Positions 25,690 through 33,651 of a stretch of 54,896 nucleotides of DNA are shown in pieces. Below the pieces are notes generated by a model. The model did no database searches and was not told where the DNA came from. It was given only the letters and a program-made list of their open reading frames with translations. The stretch lies in assembly GCA_964645785.1 (NCBI GenBank), contig CAZYAV010000012.1, positions 1-54,896 of the forward strand. The letters are read 5' to 3'. A program made the translations under genes and the position numbers. This stretch comes from CALWZE01 sp964645785 (GTDB lineage Bacteria; Bacillota; Clostridia; Oscillospirales; Ruminococcaceae). Positions within the stretch are counted from its first letter, which is position 1. Each line of letters opens with the position of its first letter.

Positions 25690-26537
25690 TTGTCCGCACC
25701 GGCCAGAACGTGGTATTTTACAGCAACGGCCACATCAGCAAGGTGTTCACGCAGGAGGGGAATTTCGATATCGAGACCGAGATCGTCCCCTTTCTTTCGT
25801 CGGTGCGGGGGCTGTTTGAGTTCCGGCGGGATACCGGCCTGCGCGCGGAAATCTATTTTGTCAACGCAAAAGAGCTGCTGATGAACTGGGGCACCCGCCA
25901 GCGGCTGATGATCCCGACCGACGAGGTGCCGTCCGGCATCCCGGTTGGGATGAACGGCAACCTCGTCGTCGAGTTCCGGGACTATCTGAAATTCATCGAG
26001 AAGGTCGCCGGCCTGCGCCCGACCTACAGCCTCGCCGACGTCTCCGAGCGGGTTCTCGGGGAGATGGACGGGATCCTCAGCGAGTGCGTGCTGGGCACCC
26101 AGCAGAAGGTCGGGCTGAACGCGCTGGTCTCGCTGCAGGCGAACAGCCGCAGGCTGGGCAAGCAGATCACGGAGGAGCTGGATAAGGAGCTGTTCGATAT
26201 CGGGCTCGGCGTCCGGGACGTGAATATCATCAGCGTCAACTATCCGCCCGAGGTGCAGAAGATGGCCGAAAAGGTCGCGGCGCAGTCGTTTATCCAGGAC
26301 ACCAGCAAATACGCGGCCGTCGCGATGGCGGACGGCATGGAAAAGGGCGGCAACCAGGTGGGCTCGATGGCGGCGCAGATGGCGATGGGCGCGCAGGTCG
26401 CGGCGCAGATGAGCGGCGCGATGAACCAGCCGCAGCCCGCTGGAACCGCGCAGCCGCAGGCGGATCGGTTCTGCCCGACCTGCCGCAAGATGGTCAGCGG
26501 GAACTATTGCAGCCAATGCGGCACCAAGACGGTTTGA
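25581..26537 (+). CDS. SPFH domain protein, YdjI-like, with C-terminal zinc ribbon
   Basis: A 318-residue SPFH/band-7 family protein of the YdjI (virion-core-protein-like) group. The N-terminal MGIFGQRKDTVEW and the central SPFH region (about 25-230) are followed by a Met/Ala/Gln-rich stretch and a zinc ribbon (CPTC then CSQC). In B. subtilis YdjI recruits PspA to the membrane, and the gene order here suggests the same role. GAGAGGAAG precedes the ATG. Its start lies inside the upstream reading frame. Confidence 0.92.
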   Translation: MGIFGQRKDTVEWQEYRSDVLFYKWPNSEIKSGSRLIVRTGQNVVFYSNGHISKVFTQEGNFDIETEIVPFLSSVRGLFEFRRDTGLRAEIYFVNAKELLMNWGTRQRLMIPTDEVPSGIPVGMNGNLVVEFRDYLKFIEKVAGLRPTYSLADVSERVLGEMDGILSECVLGTQQKVGLNALVSLQANSRRLGKQITEELDKELFDIGLGVRDVNIISVNYPPEVQKMAEKVAAQSFIQDTSKYAAVAMADGMEKGGNQVGSMAAQMAMGAQVAAQMSGAMNQPQPAGTAQPQADRFCPTCRKMVSGNYCSQCGTKTV

Positions 26538-26561
26538 GCAGTGCGCATCCAAGCAGAAGCA

Positions 26562-26595
26562 AAGGCGGCGGGCGACGATTCGCCCGCCGCCTTTT
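26562..26595 (+). terminator. Terminator of the pspA-ydjG-ydjI operon
   Basis: Thirteen-base arms AAGGCGGCGGGCG and CGCCCGCCGCCTT with a six-base loop and trailing T residues. Confidence 0.85.
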
Positions 26596-26722
26596 TGCCG
26601 CGACCGCCTCTAAAACCGGCCGCGGGACGAGCGGGTTGTAAGGCCGGCTGCGGGGCGAGCCGGTGCGAAGTCCGGTTCTGTTATCAGACCCGTTCCCCGC
26701 CAAACGGCTTGTGCGCGGGACA

Positions 26723-26800
26723 GTTTGCAGAGCAATTGCGGCGCAAACCGCCGCCGGGAGGGGGATAATCCCCCTACGGAAAAACCCATCCGCTTGACAC
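26723..26800 (+). repeat. Palindromic intergenic repeat, copy 1 (truncated)
   Basis: Contains two hairpins, one with arms around GTTTGC and GCAAAC and one around AGGGGGATAATCCCCCT, then CCCATCCGCTTG. Nearly the same sequence recurs at 27049-27119. This copy ends at CTTG, where copy 2 continues into a terminator stem. Confidence 0.75.
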
Positions 26801-27048
26801 CGCAAAAAGTTGGTAGCGACAGCACAGGCGTCGCGAGCGCGCTTCGATTTTTATTAAAAATCGGAGCAAGCGATACAAAGCTTGTCCTGTTTCCCTCCCG
26901 TCAAACTCCCGCCGAGCAATGGGCGGGTGCGCTTTCTGATTCCGCACCGCGCGGGACGGTTTGCTGGCGCGGCTGTCCGCTGCCGCGCCTATTCCGCGAA
27001 AGGACGAATGTCCTCTTTCGCGGGCATCTAAGGGGGTGACAGGCGGTT
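26801..27048. other. Gene-free segment between the palindromic repeats
   Basis: No gene is supported. Further hairpins are visible: CGATTTTT with AAAAATCG near 26850, and GCGAAAGGAC with GTCCTCTTTCGC near 26996-27022. The density of inverted repeats suggests a small non-coding or decayed mobile element. Confidence 0.5.
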
Positions 27049-27119
27049 TGCAGAGCAACTGCGGCGCAAACCGCCATCAAGAGGGGGATAATCCCCCTAT
27101 GAAAAATCCCATCCGCTTG
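27049..27119 (+). repeat. Palindromic intergenic repeat, copy 2
   Basis: About 90% alike to copy 1 in the aligned parts (GTTTGCAGAGCAA, TGCGGCGCAAACCGCC and the GGGGGATAATCCCCC hairpin). Its right end forms the left arm of the terminator downstream of tRNA-Ser. Confidence 0.75.
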
Positions 27120-27140
27120 CATGACAAGCGGATGGGTTTT

Positions 27141-27141
<1 letters not shown>
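27102..27141 (-). terminator. Bidirectional terminator downstream of tRNA-Ser
   Basis: Perfect 12-base arms CCCATCCGCTTG and CAAGCGGATGGG with a five-base loop; T tracts flank it in both directions. It abuts the CCA end of the minus-strand tRNA. Confidence 0.85.
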
Positions 27142-27228
<87 letters not shown>

Positions 27229-27362
27229 ACTGGCGGCGCACAGGGAAGCCCATGCACCGCGCAATTCATTTTATCAAACGACCGCAGCGGTTGTCAATCC
27301 GACGGACGCCTTTGGACGTCAGCCGCTTTGCAGAACCGCGGTCAAGGCTGCAACCGCCGCGC

Positions 27363-28319
27363 TCAGCCAAGGGGCGTTTGGCTGTTCTCCGGGCTCCTGC
27401 CGGCGTCGGGCGGCGCGGTGGGCATTCCTCTGCCGCGGCGTGCCCGACGGGCGCGGAGAATTTTGCGCAGAATGAGCACAAGCCCGGCGACCAGAATCAG
27501 GTACGGGAAAGCGTAAATGAGGAAAAACAGCAGGCGCTGCAAAAATTCGACAACGCCGCGCAGCGAGCCGGACAGCGCATTTTTCAGCTGCGCGCCAAAG
27601 GTGTTCGAGGTATTGGTAATGGTGCTGACCTCGCGCAGATAAATGGTAACGGTGGAATAGGCCACCATATTCTCGTATGCGTTCATCGTGGAGGTGTATC
27701 GCTCGATTTCATAGCGAATCTGCGCGAGATGATCCTCGAGCGACAGCAGCTCCTCCAGCGTCCCGGCGCGGTCGAGCATGGCGAGCAGCCGCTCCTCCTG
27801 CGCTTGCAGGGAATTCAGCCGCGCCTCGGTGTCGATATATTCTGTGGTGATGTCGTCCATGCCGCGGGTGACGCTGGTCACGTTGCCAAACGCCGCGCCG
27901 CCCTGCAAAAACGCCTCGTATTGATCGGCCGGAACCCGCAGCACCAGCTCGGCGTACCGCGTGCTGTACCGGTCGTCCAAAAGCCGGTAGCCACCGTCCG
28001 TATACTGGCTGGAAACATACCCGCCGCACTCGGTCAGCGCGGCCAGAATATCCGCAAGGCTCTTGTCATAGTCCAGCGTCTCCAGGTTAATTGTGGCGTT
28101 GTAGACCAGCTTCAGGCCGTACCCGGCGTCGGGGAACGACGCAGAGGCGTCGGAGCCGCCCCACGATTCCGCTTCGTCGGCGGCGGGCGCTTCGGTGAAA
28201 TTGTCGTCCATCAGATACTCGCCGGCGCTGTCGGAATCGTTTTTTGCGCCCGCGCCGCAGCCGCCGAGCGTCCCAATTGCCACAACAAGGCAGAGCAATG
28301 CAAAAAATCGCTTTTTCAT
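27363..28319 (-). CDS. DUF4349 domain lipoprotein
   Basis: A 318-residue surface lipoprotein. The signal peptide ends in a lipobox (TLGGCGAG, Cys near residue 22). The DUF4349 region shows the usual pattern: a beta segment (LVYNATINLETLDY), LRVPADQYEAFL, GNVTSVTRGMDDITTEYID, then a coiled coil (about 160-210) and a C-terminal transmembrane helix (about 265-290, LLFFLIYAFPYLILVAGLVLIL) with an Arg-rich tail. AAGGAGG lies 12 bases before the ATG. The frame continues upstream, but without signal-like features. Role unknown; possibly envelope-related. Confidence 0.9.
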   Translation of the reverse strand: MKKRFFALLCLVVAIGTLGGCGAGAKNDSDSAGEYLMDDNFTEAPAADEAESWGGSDASASFPDAGYGLKLVYNATINLETLDYDKSLADILAALTECGGYVSSQYTDGGYRLLDDRYSTRYAELVLRVPADQYEAFLQGGAAFGNVTSVTRGMDDITTEYIDTEARLNSLQAQEERLLAMLDRAGTLEELLSLEDHLAQIRYEIERYTSTMNAYENMVAYSTVTIYLREVSTITNTSNTFGAQLKNALSGSLRGVVEFLQRLLFFLIYAFPYLILVAGLVLILRKILRARRARRGRGMPTAPPDAGRSPENSQTPLG

Positions 28320-28854
28320 TCTCCTGAAAAACCTCCTTATACAAACCAAAAACACCCGGCAGCGCCGCGGGAGCGCGTTTGTCGCTTTTGCCGGGCGGGA
28401 CTTTCCGGCAACGAGACGGCGGGCGTCCGCCGCCCCGCGCGGGCTTCTTCCCTCCCGCTTTTTTCCGGGCAGTGTAGCGGAACTCGTCCCAATCCCGAGC
28501 CGCACAGAGGCGTGCCCCTACCCGCCCCTGCACGGTTCCGGTTATCGCGCGGGGCGGGATTGGCCGGAAATCGCCCGCCGCTTTGCCCCGCCCTATTTTG
28601 ATGCGCCTCTATTTTAATAGTACCCTTCTGCGGTGGGTTCGTTGCAAAGGCGGCAAAATTGTAATGATTTGTAAACACGGCGCCGTCCGGAAGCCGCCCT
28701 GCGCCAGAAGCGCGGGGTGCGGCTGTGTTTTCTGCATCGCGGTGCGGCCGGCCGGGCGCTCGGATACCCCGGCGCAATGCCCAAGCGCCGGAACACTTGC
28801 CCCGAACCGAGGCAGGGAGTGGCCGCCCGGGAGCCTGCAATTTCTTTTTTTCTC

Positions 28855-28883
28855 TTGACATTCGGAAAAAAATACGATAGACT
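28855..28883 (+). promoter_or_regulatory. Promoter of the tRNA-Thr/tRNA-Tyr unit
   Basis: TTGACA and TAGACT are 17 bases apart, about 67 bases upstream of tRNA-Thr. The upstream flank is T-rich (TTTCTTTTTTTCTC), like an UP-type element. Confidence 0.82.
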
Positions 28884-28950
28884 ATATAAGCACTCATTTG
28901 GTGGCGGCCTTGCCGAACCATCTGAAAATCCGGGCGACAGCGATCTATAT

Positions 28951-29026
28951 GCTGGTGTAGCTCAGCCGGTAGAGCAGCTGATTTGTAATCAGCAGGTCGG
29001 GGGTTCGAATCCGTCCACCAGCTCCA
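28951..29026 (+). tRNA. tRNA-Thr(UGU)
   Basis: A 76-base tRNA with encoded CCA. The acceptor arms GCTGGTG and CACCAGC pair; the anticodon loop TTTGTAA gives UGU. The D arm (AGCTCAGCCGGTAGAGC) and T arm (GGGTTCGAATCC) are canonical. Confidence 0.96.
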
Positions 29027-29071
29027 CAAAGCAAACCGGCTGCGGATTGTGCGCAGCGTCTATCTGAATAT

Positions 29072-29156
29072 GGGAGTGTACCCAAGCGGCCAAAGGGGGC
29101 AGACTGTAAATCTGTTGTCACCGACTTCGATGGTTCGAATCCATCCGCTCCCACCA
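29072..29156 (+). tRNA. tRNA-Tyr(GUA)
   Basis: An 85-base class II tRNA with encoded CCA. The acceptor starts GGGAGTG and ends CGCTCCC, the anticodon loop CTGTAAA gives GUA, and a long variable arm is present. It is 45 bases from tRNA-Thr and shares its promoter and terminator. Confidence 0.96.
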
Positions 29157-29193
29157 TGTCGGAGCAAAGTCCGCTTTGCTCCGACATTTTTTT
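29157..29193 (+). terminator. Terminator of the tRNA unit
   Basis: Arms TGTCGGAGCAAAG and CTTTGCTCCGACA (13 pairs) with a four-base loop and seven T. It starts immediately after the tRNA-Tyr CCA. Confidence 0.92.
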
Positions 29194-29386
29194 GCAAAAA
29201 TGTCATCCACTCCGCTCCCTTGCCCCTCCTTTTCGCAAAAAGCTGCACTCGCCTGTAAACGCGTTTCCGGCGCCTCTGTTATCGCTGTAAGCTTTTGCGC
29301 GCTGCGAGGATTTGCCGCTCACCTCAGAGAAACCGAAAAAATTTTTCATCTGCCGATCATCGAAAATTCGCTTGGGAGGGATCTGT

Positions 29387-29569
29387 ATGCCGGATTACAA
29401 GGCTATGTATTATCACTTGGCGGGGCGCATGGCAACCACTCTTGATGTGCTGGACGCGACCACCAAAGCATTGGTTGACATTACCGAAAAGCTGAAGCTG
29501 GCACAGCAAACAACAGAAGAACTATTTATTTCCAGCCCTGACGATGATGCGGATTCTGCGTCAGAGTAA
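29387..29569 (+). CDS. Small conserved-looking protein (hypothetical)
   Basis: Sixty residues starting MPDYKAMYYHLAGRM and ending in an acidic tail (SSPDDDADSASE). The middle is a likely coiled coil (LDATTKALVDITEKLKLAQQ). Similar MPDYxxMY small proteins with a C-terminal TEELY/TEELF motif are frequent in Clostridia, but no function is known. TGGGAGGGA lies seven bases upstream, and a good terminator follows. Confidence 0.7.
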   Translation: MPDYKAMYYHLAGRMATTLDVLDATTKALVDITEKLKLAQQTTEELFISSPDDDADSASE

Positions 29570-29660
29570 GGGCGGCCGCGCACAACTGCCGGCAGCGTTT
29601 GGCGGTTACAGACCCGCAGCGCCCGGCGGCCAAAACCGTCTATTTTATATGAATCGGAAA

Positions 29661-29693
29661 AATCGGAACGAGCCGGGATCGTTCCGATTTTTT
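29661..29693 (+). terminator. Terminator downstream of the small protein gene
   Basis: Eleven-base perfect arms AATCGGAACGA and TCGTTCCGATT, seven-base loop, then TTTT. Confidence 0.85.
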
Positions 29694-29822
29694 GCTCAAT
29701 CTGCGCTCTGCCGCCCGCCCCGCGGCCGCGGGGCGGGCGGCGTGGTTCTATTTTGCTGGGTCTGGTCGGCGCATTTTCCTCTTCGCGTGTTTGTGTGCCG
29801 CCACGCCGGATTATGGACGAAA

Positions 29823-29990
29823 AACGGCAAAAATAGAATTTTTAAAACAATATTACAATATATAAATAATATAATATAAAATTATAATCACAATTATATA
29901 TTTAATCTAAATCTATTTCATAGCGATTATTATCCTATAATAAAATCAATTCTACAATTTTCGGATTTCGATAACCATATTTTGCACTTA
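29823..29990. other. AT-rich island, no gene
   Basis: About 165 bases that are overwhelmingly A and T (runs such as AATATATAAATAATATAATA) inside GC-rich flanks. No gene, no clear repeat unit and no cluster of DnaA boxes was seen. Confidence 0.8.
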
Positions 29991-30178
29991 AAAAGCGTCC
30001 TGCCAGCTTTGCATGGCGGCACGGCAAGCGCAGCCGCCTGCAACGATAGCGAGCCAATCCCGCGAAGGTCGGCCAGCGGCGGAGAAGTACGGCACGCCCC
30101 GCAGTTTTCCGGTTTGGGAGGCGCTTTCCCGCGCGCGCCTGACCTGTTCGCAAATTCGCCGGGGTGCGGCCGCGCATC

Positions 30179-30391
30179 TCACCGGCCGGAACAGTCCGCG
30201 GCGACAAAGTCGCACACAACGTCATAGAGTTGAGTTTCCTCCAGCGCCTCGCTGTTGCACAGCGCGACAAGCTGCGCGACGGCGTCGCGGTCGGGCGAGA
30301 TGTCCTCGTACCGCAATCCGCCGCCCTGTATCCCATAAGAAATATAGCTTGCCCCGTCCAAAGTGTAACGCCCGGAGATCAATTGATACAT
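30179..30391 (-). CDS. Small protein (hypothetical, possibly DUF6514-like)
   Basis: Seventy residues (MYQLISGRYTLDGASYISYGIQ...). It shows a beta-hairpin-like start, then EDISPDRDAVAQLVALCN and ETQLYDVVCDFVA, a pattern seen in small Clostridial proteins annotated as DUF6514. The family assignment is from memory and tentative. A near-consensus promoter lies about 160 bases upstream on the same strand, supporting expression. Confidence 0.65.
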   Translation of the reverse strand: MYQLISGRYTLDGASYISYGIQGGGLRYEDISPDRDAVAQLVALCNSEALEETQLYDVVCDFVAADCSGR

Positions 30392-30547
30392 ACACTATCC
30401 CCAATTCCATCTGATTCACCTGCGCAGGCCGTGCAGGTTTGGCTCAAGCGGCGGCGCGAAGCGGGTTTGCAGAGCCGGCCGCACGCGAGCCGTCCCGGCG
30501 CAGCCGAGCGGATTCGCGCCGGTTTGCCATTTATTTCCATCAATCTC

Positions 30548-30576
30548 AGTCTACCACATTTTCCAATTTCTGTCAA
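30548..30576 (-). promoter_or_regulatory. Promoter upstream of the small minus-strand gene
   Basis: TTGACA and TAGACT are 17 bases apart on the minus strand, the same box pair as the tRNA promoter. The leader to the ATG at 30391 is about 150 bases. Confidence 0.78.
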
Positions 30577-30796
30577 CGAAGTCCCCACATCTTGCGTTAT
30601 TTTGACAAAGTTTTTATCCCCATCCCGCGCGGCGGGCGGTTTACCGGCTGCCCTGTGCCTGTGCGCGGCTTCTTTGCATGTCGGGCTCGGACGAGCCCAC
30701 CCGCGGCGGCCGGCCTGCCCGGCTCTGCGGCGGCGCACAGCGGAACTCGTGCCGCCATGCAGCTGCCCGGGCATAGCCGGACGCCTATGTGCAAAA

Positions 30797-30829
30797 GAAA
30801 AGCCCCCGGGTCGAAGCCGGGGGCTTTTC
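30797..30829 (-). terminator. Terminator of the aldo/keto reductase gene
   Basis: Thirteen-base arms GAAAAGCCCCCGG and CCGGGGGCTTTTC with a seven-base loop; TTTTC TTTTG follows on the minus strand. Confidence 0.8.
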
Positions 30830-30957
30830 GCGTTTGGGGCAATGTTCTGTTCAAAAAGCATATCTGCATTCCCCGCCAACCCGCGGCGGGACAACCGGCC
30901 GGGCAATCGGCCTGGACTCCGGGAAGGGCGTCCCGTCCGTTCCCGCCGGCCGGGCGG

Positions 30958-31974
30958 TTACAGCTTGCTTGTAAACTCGCGGAAATACGCGAGGTTCTTT
31001 TTGAGCAGCTGCGGAATCTGCAAATTATAGGGGCAGTGGGTCATGCACTGGCCGCACTCGACACAGTTCTCGATCTTGTCCATCTTGGCGTGCCATTCCG
31101 GGGTCGTGTATTCCGAGATTGGCGCCCGCTGCAGGAACAGGGACATGCGGTTGCAGCTGTTGATTTCAATCCCCTGCGGGCAGGGCATACAGTATCCACA
31201 GCCGCGGCAGAATTCGCCGCCCAGGGTGACGCGGTCGGCCTCGATCAGCGCGCGGATCTCCCCGGTCATCGTGGGCGGCTCCTTCGCAAAGCGCAGGAAT
31301 TCGTCCAGCTCCTGCTCCCGCTGGATACCCCAGATCGGCAGCACGTTGGGATACTGCGCCATATAGGCGAACGCGGCGTCCGCGCGGGTAATCAGCCCGC
31401 CGGAAAGTCCCTTCATCGCGACGAACCCGACGTTTTTTTCCGCGCACAGCTGCACAAGCGCGATGTCCCGCTCGGTGGCGAGATAGCTGAACGGATATTG
31501 CAGCGTCTCGTACAGGCCGGATTCCACCGCCTCCCGCGCGACCCCCTCCCGGTGGTTGGTGATTCCGATGTGAATAATCTTGCCCTGGCGCTGCGCCTCA
31601 AGCATCGCGTCGTACAGGCCGGATTCGTCCCCCGGCTTTGGGCAGAACGGCGGGTTGTGGAACTGGTAGAGGTCGATGTGGTCGGTTTGCAGCAGCCGCA
31701 GGCTCGTCTCCAGGTCCTTCCAGAAATCCGCCGCCGTCAGCGCGCCGGTTTTGGTGGCAAGCAGAATCTCCCCGCGCACGTCGTGTAGCGCGCGGCCGAT
31801 TTTTTCCTCGCTGTCCGTGTAAAACCGGGCGGTGTCAAAATAATTGATTCCGTTTTCATAGGCCTTGCGCAGGATACGCGTGGCGGTCTCAAAGCTGTCC
31901 CGCTGGATTGGAAGCGCGCCGAACCCGTTGCGGTTCGCGACGATGCCCGAGCGGCCGAGGGTGACTGTATTCAT
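30958..31974 (-). CDS. Aldo/keto reductase with C-terminal ferredoxin-type Fe-S clusters
   Basis: A 338-residue NAD(P)H-dependent oxidoreductase. The barrel has the catalytic tetrad context: INYFDTARFYTDSEEKIG (Asp, Tyr), LLATKTG (Lys) and HIDLYQFHNP (His). The C-terminus carries two cysteine motifs, CRGCGYCMPCP and CVECGQCMTHCP, typical of Fe-S-bearing aldo/keto reductases of anaerobes. GAAAGGAGAAT precedes the ATG; longer frames upstream lack support. Substrate unknown. It may be unrelated to the neighbouring sugar locus. Confidence 0.92.
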   Translation of the reverse strand: MNTVTLGRSGIVANRNGFGALPIQRDSFETATRILRKAYENGINYFDTARFYTDSEEKIGRALHDVRGEILLATKTGALTAADFWKDLETSLRLLQTDHIDLYQFHNPPFCPKPGDESGLYDAMLEAQRQGKIIHIGITNHREGVAREAVESGLYETLQYPFSYLATERDIALVQLCAEKNVGFVAMKGLSGGLITRADAAFAYMAQYPNVLPIWGIQREQELDEFLRFAKEPPTMTGEIRALIEADRVTLGGEFCRGCGYCMPCPQGIEINSCNRMSLFLQRAPISEYTTPEWHAKMDKIENCVECGQCMTHCPYNLQIPQLLKKNLAYFREFTSKL

Positions 31975-32135
31975 GGCGGATTCTCCTTTCAGGTGGACGC
32001 GTCGCCGCGCCGTAATCTTGATGAACTGCCGGCAGGGAGGCCGGCAAAAAGCGATTGCAAAAGGCCGCAGGCACACCATTCGCCGGACAGATAATCCCGG
32101 CGGGCGCCGTGCGGACAAGTCCGCGCCGGGTACGT

Positions 32136-32233
32136 CCGGCAAAAATCCGCGGCGGAACTGCGGGTGCTGCCCCTGCTTTCAAAGCGGCGAGCCGCACAGC
32201 CGGGCGGCGCGCAGCCACAAAACAGGCCGTCCC
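32136..32233 (+). repeat. 98-base intergenic direct repeat, copy 1
   Basis: About 90% alike to 32263-32361. It includes CTTTCAAAGCGGCGAGCCGC and a GCAAAAATCCGCGGCGGAA start. Confidence 0.85.
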
Positions 32234-32262
32234 AGCTCATACTATCAAGTGTGGGCGCGCGG

Positions 32263-32361
32263 CCGGCAAAAATCCGCGGCGGAACCGCGGTGCTGCCCCC
32301 CTGCTTTCAAAGCGGCGAGCCGCACAGCCGGGCGGCGCGCAGCCCTAAAACAGGCCATCCC
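32263..32361 (+). repeat. 98-base intergenic direct repeat, copy 2
   Basis: Second copy in the same orientation, 29 bases after copy 1. Frames open across the repeats read as low-complexity Arg/Ala/Pro protein and are not supported as genes. The rest of 31975-32570 is gene-free. Confidence 0.85.
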
Positions 32362-32570
32362 CCGACTTATCCCCGCAAAAAGGCGCAGGCGCGCGTCACT
32401 CGCCCGGCGCGCAGTCCCAGGCAGAGCCGGCGGCTGCATCATTTCAATAACCCGAGGCCGCGGGCGCACCGGAAGCGGCAGCCGGGCAGCGCACGGCGTT
32501 TCCCGCCGTATGCAAAAAGCGGACGCCGCCCTGCGGCTCATCCTATACACGGCGGACAGTCAGGCGGGTT

Positions 32571-33608
32571 TTACTTCATCCGCTCCCCGACGCGGCAGAG
32601 GTCGTCCAGCTGGCCGATGTCGATGAAGCACTCCTCGTCAATCACATAGGCCGAGACCCGCAGCCCCTCGGCGCGGCATTGCTCGACCGTCTCGGTGATG
32701 GGGACAAACTGGTTCTGGGGGATGCGGTCGATAAACTGGGGGGAGACGATATAAAAGCCGGTGTTGGTCAGCATCTCAAAGCTGGGCTTTTCGCGCAGGC
32801 TGAGCACCCTGCCCTCACCGTCCGTCTCCACCACACCATAGGGGATGTCGAACCGCTTACGCGCGCAGACCATCGTGACGACGCTGCCGGTGCGCTTGTG
32901 CGTTTCGAGGATTTCGCCGTAGTCCGCCTCCACCACCGAATCGCAGTTGGTCACAAAGACGGGGCCGTCAAACCGGCCGCGGAAAAAGCTCAGCCCGCCG
33001 CCCGTGCCGAGCGGCTTGTCCTCGTCGACAAACTCGATGGACACCCCGGCGTCCACCTCCGAAAAATAGGACTTGATGAGGTTGCGCTTGTAGTTGACCA
33101 CAAGGCTGAAGGATTTGCAGCCGAATTTTTTAAAGCGGTTGATAATCTGCTCGGTGATGGTGATTTTGCCGGCAGGGATGAGCGGCTTGGGCAGAATCTC
33201 GGTATAGGGCAGCAACCGCGTACCCAGCCCGCCCGCCATCATGATGACCGGCGCGTCCACCGGCGCGGTCTCCCGGTGCGCGGTGTCGTTTTTAAAAACG
33301 AGCGCGTGAATCTTTCCCTGCGCGTCCAGCATCGGCACACAGGTCAGATCCCGCTCCTCCAGAATCGCGCGCGCGGACGCCTCGTGAAAGCTGCGCACCG
33401 AAACCGGGTTCGGCGAGGCCGCCAGCCGCACCGGCTGGGACATTTCCCCGCCGCGCAGCAAAAACCGCCGGATATCCCCGTCGGTGACGACCCCCTCCAG
33501 CCGCCCGGCGGGCGCGATGAACAGCACCTTGTACAGGTTCCGCTCAAGCGCCTGCAAGCACTGCGCGACGCTCGCGCTGCCGTCGATGATATAGTCCTGA
33601 TAATCCAT
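32571..33608 (-). CDS. CBS-domain sugar nucleotidyltransferase (PtmE-like)
   Basis: Predicted to make a nucleotide-activated sugar at the head of the legionaminic acid pathway; Campylobacter PtmE makes GDP-glucosamine. The 345-residue protein has two CBS motifs (about 1-115; GVVTDGDIRRFLL) followed by a nucleotidyltransferase domain with MMAGGLGTRLLPYT, LPKPLIP and LGTGGGLS. The domain order CBS-CBS-transferase is the PtmE arrangement. It lies 43 bases after legC in the legB-legC group. A mannose-1-phosphate guanylyltransferase-like role is the alternative. Confidence 0.88.
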   Translation of the reverse strand: MDYQDYIIDGSASVAQCLQALERNLYKVLFIAPAGRLEGVVTDGDIRRFLLRGGEMSQPVRLAASPNPVSVRSFHEASARAILEERDLTCVPMLDAQGKIHALVFKNDTAHRETAPVDAPVIMMAGGLGTRLLPYTEILPKPLIPAGKITITEQIINRFKKFGCKSFSLVVNYKRNLIKSYFSEVDAGVSIEFVDEDKPLGTGGGLSFFRGRFDGPVFVTNCDSVVEADYGEILETHKRTGSVVTMVCARKRFDIPYGVVETDGEGRVLSLREKPSFEMLTNTGFYIVSPQFIDRIPQNQFVPITETVEQCRAEGLRVSAYVIDEECFIDIGQLDDLCRVGERMK

Positions 33609-33651
33609 ACCCGTTCCTCACCCGCCGCCCGCCGGGCGGCGCCTTGCCCGC

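Noticed and set aside
28951..29193. Integration site at tRNA-Thr or tRNA-Tyr
   Set aside because: No integrase gene and no duplicated tRNA 3' end was found in the window.
29823..29990. Replication origin at the AT-rich island
   Set aside because: No cluster of DnaA boxes, no iterons and no dnaA, dnaN or repA gene nearby.
32136..32361. CRISPR array or coding tandem repeat
   Set aside because: Two imperfect copies only, unit too long, and open frames lack starts and ribosome sites.
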